From Bacteroidales bacterium (lineage in GTDB: Bacteria; Bacteroidota; Bacteroidia; Bacteroidales; UBA12077): 11,346 nucleotides of DNA. Positions 7,854 through 11,346 of this stretch are shown here, piece by piece; the first letter of the stretch is position 1, and the number at the start of each line of letters is the position of its first letter. A program made the position numbers and the translations under genes. A model generated the notes under the pieces. That model did not search any database. It saw only the letters and a list, made by a program, of their open reading frames with translations, and was not told the DNA's origin. The stretch covers positions 1-11,346 of the forward strand of contig JASGMZ010000080.1 of NCBI GenBank assembly GCA_030156305.1. The letters run 5' to 3'.

Positions 7854-8459
7854 ATGCAATTCGAAGAAAGTTTTATATATCATATTTACAATCAAGGTAA
7901 TAACCGTCAGAAAATATTTTTTAACAAAGAGAACTATATATTCTTCCTAAAAAAAATAAAAGCACATATTACACCATATACCGATATACTAGCCTGGAGC
8001 CTAATGCCCAACCATTTTCATTTAATGGTTTCAGTAAATTATACGGAATTAATTAATGAAAGTGATACGATGACTTCAAGTTATCATATCACTAATAGCA
8101 AAAGAACACTAAACAACTCCGTTGCAATCATGTTACGTTCCTATACCCGGGCTGTAAACAAGGAAACAGGCTTAAGCGGGTCGTTATTCAGAGCGCATAC
8201 CAAAGCCGAATGCCTCAATTGCCCTAGAGGTGTCACCCCATCCTTTATTACAAAAAATGGAATTACCGAAATAAAAACAGGAAACACAGAGAAAGAATAC
8301 CCGCAAATTTGTTTTCATTATATACACCAGAACCCGGTTAAGGCTGGTTTGGTGGTAAAAGCAACCGACTGGGAGTTTTCCTCTGCCAGAGATTATGCCG
8401 GATTGCGGGATGGGAAACTGATAAATAAAAAATTAGCTGAAGAGTTGGGGTTAATTTAA
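7854..8459 (+). CDS. REP-associated tyrosine transposase (RAYT, Y1/IS200-like HUH)
   Basis: The 201-residue protein is of usual length for the family and looks intact. The metal-binding HUH motif is H54-F-H56 in LMPNHFHLMV, and the catalytic Tyr is probably Y97 in MLRSYTRAVNK. The conserved end (YIHQNPVKAGLV, then WEFSSARDYAG) is also present. These enzymes nick single-stranded DNA next to REP hairpins and are linked to REP spread, with loss or domestication common. An unusual feature lies between the HUH motif and Y97: residues 70-80 (SDTMTSSYHIT) are encoded exactly by a REP-like palindrome, a copy of those flanking the gene. Whether it is still active is unknown; both catalytic motifs are intact. 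The start ATG at 7854 follows copy 1 and gives the expected N-terminus (FIYHIYNQGNNRQ). Confidence 0.92.
   Translation: MQFEESFIYHIYNQGNNRQKIFFNKENYIFFLKKIKAHITPYTDILAWSLMPNHFHLMVSVNYTELINESDTMTSSYHITNSKRTLNNSVAIMLRSYTRAVNKETGLSGSLFRAHTKAECLNCPRGVTPSFITKNGITEIKTGNTEKEYPQICFHYIHQNPVKAGLVVKATDWEFSSARDYAGLRDGKLINKKLAEELGLI
8061..8093 (+). repeat. REP-like palindrome, copy 2 (inside the RAYT reading frame)
   Basis: Left arm AGTGATACGATGACTT (8061-8076), central C (8077), right arm AAGTTATCATATCACT (8078-8093). The left arm and centre are identical to copy 3. The right arm differs by two transitions (C to T at 8082, G to A at 8086), which leaves 14 of 16 pairs. It occupies codons 70-80 of the transposase exactly and has the same orientation as copies 1 and 3. 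Confidence 0.85.
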
Positions 8460-8470
8460 AGTCAAGTGAA

Positions 8471-8503
8471 AGTGATACGATGACTTCAAGTCATCGTATC
8501 ACT
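8471..8503 (+). repeat. REP-like palindrome, copy 3 (downstream of RAYT)
   Basis: Arms AGTGATACGATGACTT (8471-8486) and AAGTCATCGTATCACT (8488-8503) pair perfectly over 16 bases around central C (8487). It begins 11 bases after the transposase stop and ends 26 bases before the next gene. It could also act as a transcription terminator or mRNA-stabilising hairpin, though no long T-run follows. Confidence 0.88.
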
Positions 8504-8529
8504 AAAAAGAAATCAATAAAAGCATATTT

Positions 8530-8940
8530 ATGGAAAAACAAGATTACCTCAAAAGACAAATCGACCAGCTGGGAAAGGTGTTGGGTGAATTGCTGGCTAA
8601 AATAACCGGTAGCGGCAAAAACCCGGATGCTTCGGAAACCCTTAAGGTAGTTAGTCAGGTGCTTAATGAAAACCTGGATTGGAATATCGATCAATTACTG
8701 GAGATTCCTGAAAATGAGTTTATCGATACCATAATAGGAAATCAGTTACTCAATAAGTTGAATATAGAAGCACTGGCCGATCTTTTGGTTGAGACAGCAA
8801 AGCATCATTCTGCAAATAAAAACAGGTTGTTAAAACGGGCATTGATGATGTATGAGTACCTTGAAAAGTCGAACAAAACTTTCTCCTTTACACGTAACCA
8901 GAAAATGGAAAGCGTAAAAAAGGAATTATCACAATCGTAA
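8530..8940 (+). CDS. Hypothetical small helical cytoplasmic protein
   Basis: I do not recognise this 136-residue protein. It has no signal peptide, no membrane segment and no Cys. It is rich in Leu, Lys, Glu and Asn with heptad-like spacing and should be almost all alpha-helix. Visible segments are DYLKRQIDQLGKVLGELLAKI (residues 5-25), a middle part around NLDWNIDQLLEIPENEFIDTI, and a basic, possibly TPR-like C-terminal half (LADLLVETAKHH, then KRALMMYEYLEK). The ATG at 8530 follows 26 bases after the REP copy 3. Normal-looking codon use and an open frame of 136 codons suggest a real gene. Its original neighbour was probably the ferritin/VIT1 gene before the RAYT element came between them (inference). 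A 150-base AT-rich gap with no visible gene or clear terminator follows. Confidence 0.75.
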   Translation: MEKQDYLKRQIDQLGKVLGELLAKITGSGKNPDASETLKVVSQVLNENLDWNIDQLLEIPENEFIDTIIGNQLLNKLNIEALADLLVETAKHHSANKNRLLKRALMMYEYLEKSNKTFSFTRNQKMESVKKELSQS

Positions 8941-9090
8941 ATAATATTCGGTAGATATTTAATGATTTTAAAGTGAAATTTTTAGGGGTATATTTTTTTC
9001 AAACGTATTAGCAATAAAATAAGCTATAATATCTATATTTATACTTTTATATTTTAATACTCTTATTATTAACCTTTAAAAACAAAGATA

Positions 9091-10221
9091 ATGAAACAAT
9101 TTTTATCTGTACTTTTTATGCTTGCCGTACTGGTATCCTGCCAGGAAAAACGGGATAATTATCGGATAATTGGTGAACTGAAAAATATTCCTGATAGTTC
9201 TGTAATTGATTTGTATATAGAATATGAGGATATAGCAAGCCGGATAGATTCGGATACGATTTTGAATGGTTCTTTTGAATTTTCGGGGACCCTCGAAAAA
9301 AGGCCTGCCAGAATGATGTTAAGAATGCATGACTGGGAAAATTATGCCGGCAGTTGTGACTTATGGGCAGATTATGAAAAGATAATGGTTACAGGAAAAA
9401 GTCCCTACCTATCATCGTGGGATGTTAGTAGTAATATTAAAGAACAAAAACAGTTAAACAGGTTAACAAGCAGAACAAAAGAAATTAACACTCACAGGGA
9501 TAGTCTCAGTTTGCTTATGATGAACAATCGTCAGGATAGAGAGCGATATCTTCAGCTTAGGAAACAAGCAGATTCTTTAGGGAAAATATCACTCGGGATT
9601 GAGTTTAACATGGTTGAAAAGAATCCAAACAGCCATAGTGCCCTGGAAATTTTATACAATACGGTTCAGTTTGATACTACGATTGCGAGAGAGCGAATTA
9701 AGAAAGTATATGAAGCGCTGGAACCAACTTATAAAAATACGTTATATGGCGAGGGTATTAAGGCTGGTTTGCAAGAAAGGGATATTCCTGAACCTGGCGA
9801 TAAGATGATTGATTTTATAGCACATGATACAGCCGGGGTAGAATATTCACTTTCTGATTTCAAAGGGAAATATATTTTACTGGACTTCTGGAGTTTTGGT
9901 TGTGGCCCTTGTATCATGGCGATACCTGAGATGAAAGAATTAAATACACAATATAAGGATGTTTTAACCATTGTTGGGGTAAATATGGCAGCTAACGAAA
10001 AACAGTGGAGAAAAGTTTCTAAAAGTGATAGTATTCCCTGGGTGAACTTGTCTGATGGCAAAGGGACTATTGCCGGTATATCTTCAGTCTATGGAATTGA
10101 AGGGTTTCCAACCTATATTTTAATTAATCCGGAAGGTGTAATTGTAGAGAAATGGATGGGGTACTGGAAAGATGTGTTTGAGAAAAAATTAAACAATTAT
10201 ATAGATAGTAAACAAGATTAA
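9091..10221 (+). CDS. TlpA-like thioredoxin-fold lipoprotein with DUF4369-like N-terminal domain
   Basis: The 376-residue protein starts with a lipoprotein signal (lipobox LVSC, lipidated C17), so it is anchored in the cell envelope facing the periplasm or surface. Residues 22-105 resemble the DUF4369 beta-rich domain common before TlpA domains in Bacteroidota (YRIIGELKNIPDSS, then FEFSGTLEKRPARMML). Residues 110-230 are a charged helical linker. Residues 234-372 form the thioredoxin/AhpC-TSA fold with C271-GP-C274 (WSFGCGPC), cis-Pro P340 (GFPTYILI) and the end of the sheet (NPEGVIVEKWMG). Both active cysteines and the cis-Pro are present, so thiol-disulfide exchange is likely, but the residue before the first Cys is Gly rather than the usual Trp. 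It is followed 130 bases later by another CGPC lipoprotein on the same strand; the two may work as a pair. Reductase versus oxidase role is not settled by sequence. Confidence 0.9.
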   Translation: MKQFLSVLFMLAVLVSCQEKRDNYRIIGELKNIPDSSVIDLYIEYEDIASRIDSDTILNGSFEFSGTLEKRPARMMLRMHDWENYAGSCDLWADYEKIMVTGKSPYLSSWDVSSNIKEQKQLNRLTSRTKEINTHRDSLSLLMMNNRQDRERYLQLRKQADSLGKISLGIEFNMVEKNPNSHSALEILYNTVQFDTTIARERIKKVYEALEPTYKNTLYGEGIKAGLQERDIPEPGDKMIDFIAHDTAGVEYSLSDFKGKYILLDFWSFGCGPCIMAIPEMKELNTQYKDVLTIVGVNMAANEKQWRKVSKSDSIPWVNLSDGKGTIAGISSVYGIEGFPTYILINPEGVIVEKWMGYWKDVFEKKLNNYIDSKQD

Positions 10222-10267
10222 TACGTGGGATAATCAATCCCAATTTAACGGAGGATAAAATAGATGA

Positions 10268-10319
10268 AACATCCATGCACTTAAGTTCACAAAAATGGAA
10301 TGAATATAACATGGATGTT
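10268..10319 (+). repeat. Inverted repeat in the gap between the two CGPC lipoprotein genes
   Basis: AACATCCATG (10268-10277) and CATGGATGTT (10310-10319) pair perfectly over 10 bases across a 32-base loop, 32 bases before the next ATG. The left arm overlaps a six-codon mini reading frame (ATG 10264, MKHPCT, stop 10282-10284) preceded by GGAGG. It could be a leader hairpin controlling the second gene, or a chance repeat; no T-run follows, so it is not a typical terminator. Confidence 0.4.
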
Positions 10320-10351
10320 CCACAGGACCAATTAATTAACTAAAATATATT

Positions 10352-11346
10352 ATGGTGAAAATACGTAGAATAAAATTTCTGTTATTGTTTGCAATTACAA
10401 TTGCGATGTTCGGTTGTAATCAACCGGTAAATAAAAAAGAGTACTTAACCAAAGTATATTATAAGCTAAATAAGGTACATAGTGCATCATATAATATTCG
10501 TAATGAGTCGTGGGCACCTTATGATACAGTTCCTTCGTTTGTGTATAATTTGTATGAAATAGAAATAGACAATCCTTCTGATACTACGATTGGAGCTTGT
10601 TATGTCTCTTTTACAGAAGATAAGTCCAGTGTAAGAAGTATTTATGATGGACAGATGTCTGCAATTTTTTTTCATGAACATCGGGGAGTGATTATAGATA
10701 GTTTTAAAATTGACCGTGGGCTGGAATTCAGGCCGCTTTCAGCACCTTTTTTTAACTATACCCGAAGTATTATTCATTATATCCTTAATACCGAAGATAG
10801 TATAAGTCTTAGCTTTGAAAATACGGATAGCTCTTACTATTACCGGTTAAATATTTTTGAAGACCAGCAGGTTGAATTTTTCGGGAAAGCTTACTATATG
10901 CCGAAAAATCCTTATAATTTGGGAGAAACAACCTCTCAATACGAATTGTGGATGAATAAAAAAACCAACCTTCCTTACCGGGTACGTCGAAAAATGTCGC
11001 ATGATATTTCGGTATCTTCCGTTAGCGAGGTAAAAATAAATACACAAAGTTTCGAAGATTTCACTGCAAGCGACTATCTTCCCGATGATTATGAATACAG
11101 GGAGTGGGGCGTGGATAATAATAAAACAAAACAGGAGCCAGTCAAAGTTGAAGTTGCGCAGGATTGGACTCTCCGATCGACTGATAATACAGATGTTACA
11201 TTGAGTGATTTTGATAGTAAGCTTATTTTGCTACAGTTTACCAGTGTAAGTTGTGGCCCTTGCAGGGTTTCGGTTCCATTTTTAAACCGTCTTTCGGCTG
11301 AATATCCCAATGAACAACTATCCGTTATTGCCATTGAATGTACGGC
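10352..11346 (+). CDS. Thioredoxin-fold (TlpA-like) lipoprotein, C-terminus cut by the window edge
   Basis: The first 331 codons are present; the frame is open to the right edge. The signal has a lipobox (MFGC, lipidated C22). Residues 30-245 form a beta-rich domain with phrases such as YELWMNKKTNLPYRVRR (197-213), reminiscent of LolA-like or outer-membrane-lipoprotein-sorting folds, but I cannot assign it firmly. The thioredoxin-like part begins near 268 (DWTLRSTDNTDVTLSDFDSK), with the active site C301-GP-C304 in FTSVSCGPC. As in the gene before, the usual Trp ahead of the first Cys is missing (Ser here). The ATG at 10352 gives a proper basic signal start (MVKIRRIKFLLLF). The cis-Pro and the end of the fold lie outside the window. 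It is probably a periplasm-facing thiol-disulfide protein working with its upstream neighbour; the substrate is unknown. Confidence 0.88.
   Translation, partial: MVKIRRIKFLLLFAITIAMFGCNQPVNKKEYLTKVYYKLNKVHSASYNIRNESWAPYDTVPSFVYNLYEIEIDNPSDTTIGACYVSFTEDKSSVRSIYDGQMSAIFFHEHRGVIIDSFKIDRGLEFRPLSAPFFNYTRSIIHYILNTEDSISLSFENTDSSYYYRLNIFEDQQVEFFGKAYYMPKNPYNLGETTSQYELWMNKKTNLPYRVRRKMSHDISVSSVSEVKINTQSFEDFTASDYLPDDYEYREWGVDNNKTKQEPVKVEVAQDWTLRSTDNTDVTLSDFDSKLILLQFTSVSCGPCRVSVPFLNRLSAEYPNEQLSVIAIECT

Larger units (their letters stand above)
7800..8503 (+). mobile_element. REP-RAYT-REP element (IS200-like, about 0.7 kb)
   Basis: A RAYT transposase gene is bracketed by two palindromes in the same orientation (7800-7828 and 8471-8503). 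They are identical over 28 bases, and both are preceded by a similar stretch (TGGAAA in one, TGAAAG in the other). The right-hand flanks are also alike (CACTATAAAGAAA and CACTAAAAAGAAA). This is the layout of REP-associated tyrosine transposases. The element lies between the ferritin/VIT1 gene and the small gene at 8530; without it these would be about 90 bases apart. No target duplication is visible, as expected for HUH transposition. Whether the whole unit moves, or only the REPs, cannot be told from one copy. Confidence 0.7.

Noticed and set aside
8054..8100. RAYT as a pseudogene disrupted by the internal palindrome
   Set aside because: The insertion is 33 bases in the open frame and the downstream Tyr motif and conserved C-terminus continue in frame, so the gene is intact by sequence.
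7800..8503. Three similar palindromes as a CRISPR array
   Set aside because: Spacing is irregular (about 230 and 380 bases), the middle copy is inside a gene, and the gene is a RAYT; this fits REPs, not CRISPR repeats.
8941..9090. Small gene or RNA in the AT-rich gap before the first lipoprotein gene
   Set aside because: No frame longer than a few codons, no stable hairpin and only a weak TATATTTA promoter-like match.
9729..10312. Minus-strand open frames over the first thioredoxin lipoprotein and its 3' gap
   Set aside because: They lack recognisable motifs and lie opposite a clear coding gene; the one extending into the gap shows no plausible start context.
10487..11334. Minus-strand open frames opposite the second thioredoxin lipoprotein
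   Set aside because: Antisense shadows of a gene with lipobox and CGPC motif.

Overview
The window is AT-rich DNA from a member of the Bacteroidota, most likely class Bacteroidia (Marinilabiliales/Bacteroidales-like). The evidence is the set of families present: a Bacteroidota-type arginine decarboxylase, an HU-CCDC81/SPOR protein, two TlpA-like CGPC lipoproteins (one with a DUF4369-like N-terminus), a RAYT transposase of the type common in this phylum, and candidate promoters of the TAnnTTTG class. No rRNA, tRNA or CRISPR array is visible.

Left part (1-5504, all minus strand): the N-terminal half of a biosynthetic arginine decarboxylase runs off the left edge. Next come a rho-independent terminator, a membrane protein joining an HU-like (CCDC81-type) cytoplasmic domain to a periplasmic SPOR domain, and a 1094-residue hybrid sensor histidine kinase with three PAS domains and a receiver. 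An intergenic region of about 200 bases separates this block from the rightward genes.

Middle part (5703-7733, plus strand): a PagL-like (acyloxyacyl hydrolase) outer-membrane barrel protein is followed by an MbfA-like fusion of a ferritin-like domain to a VIT1/CCC1 membrane domain. A candidate promoter overlaps the end of the first gene. These are envelope lipid A remodelling and iron/manganese handling candidates.

Mobile part (7800-8503): a REP-associated tyrosine transposase (RAYT, IS200-like HUH family) has a near-identical odd-length palindrome on each side. A third, decayed copy lies inside its own reading frame. That inner copy is exactly 33 bases (11 codons) and sits in the only one of six reading frames that has no stop codon. 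This is the most interesting observation in the window.

Right part (8530-11346, plus strand): a small helical protein I cannot identify is followed by two consecutive lipoproteins, each with a C-terminal thioredoxin/TlpA-like domain carrying CGPC without the usual preceding Trp. The second is cut by the right edge. They probably act in periplasmic thiol-disulfide exchange, but their partners are outside the window.
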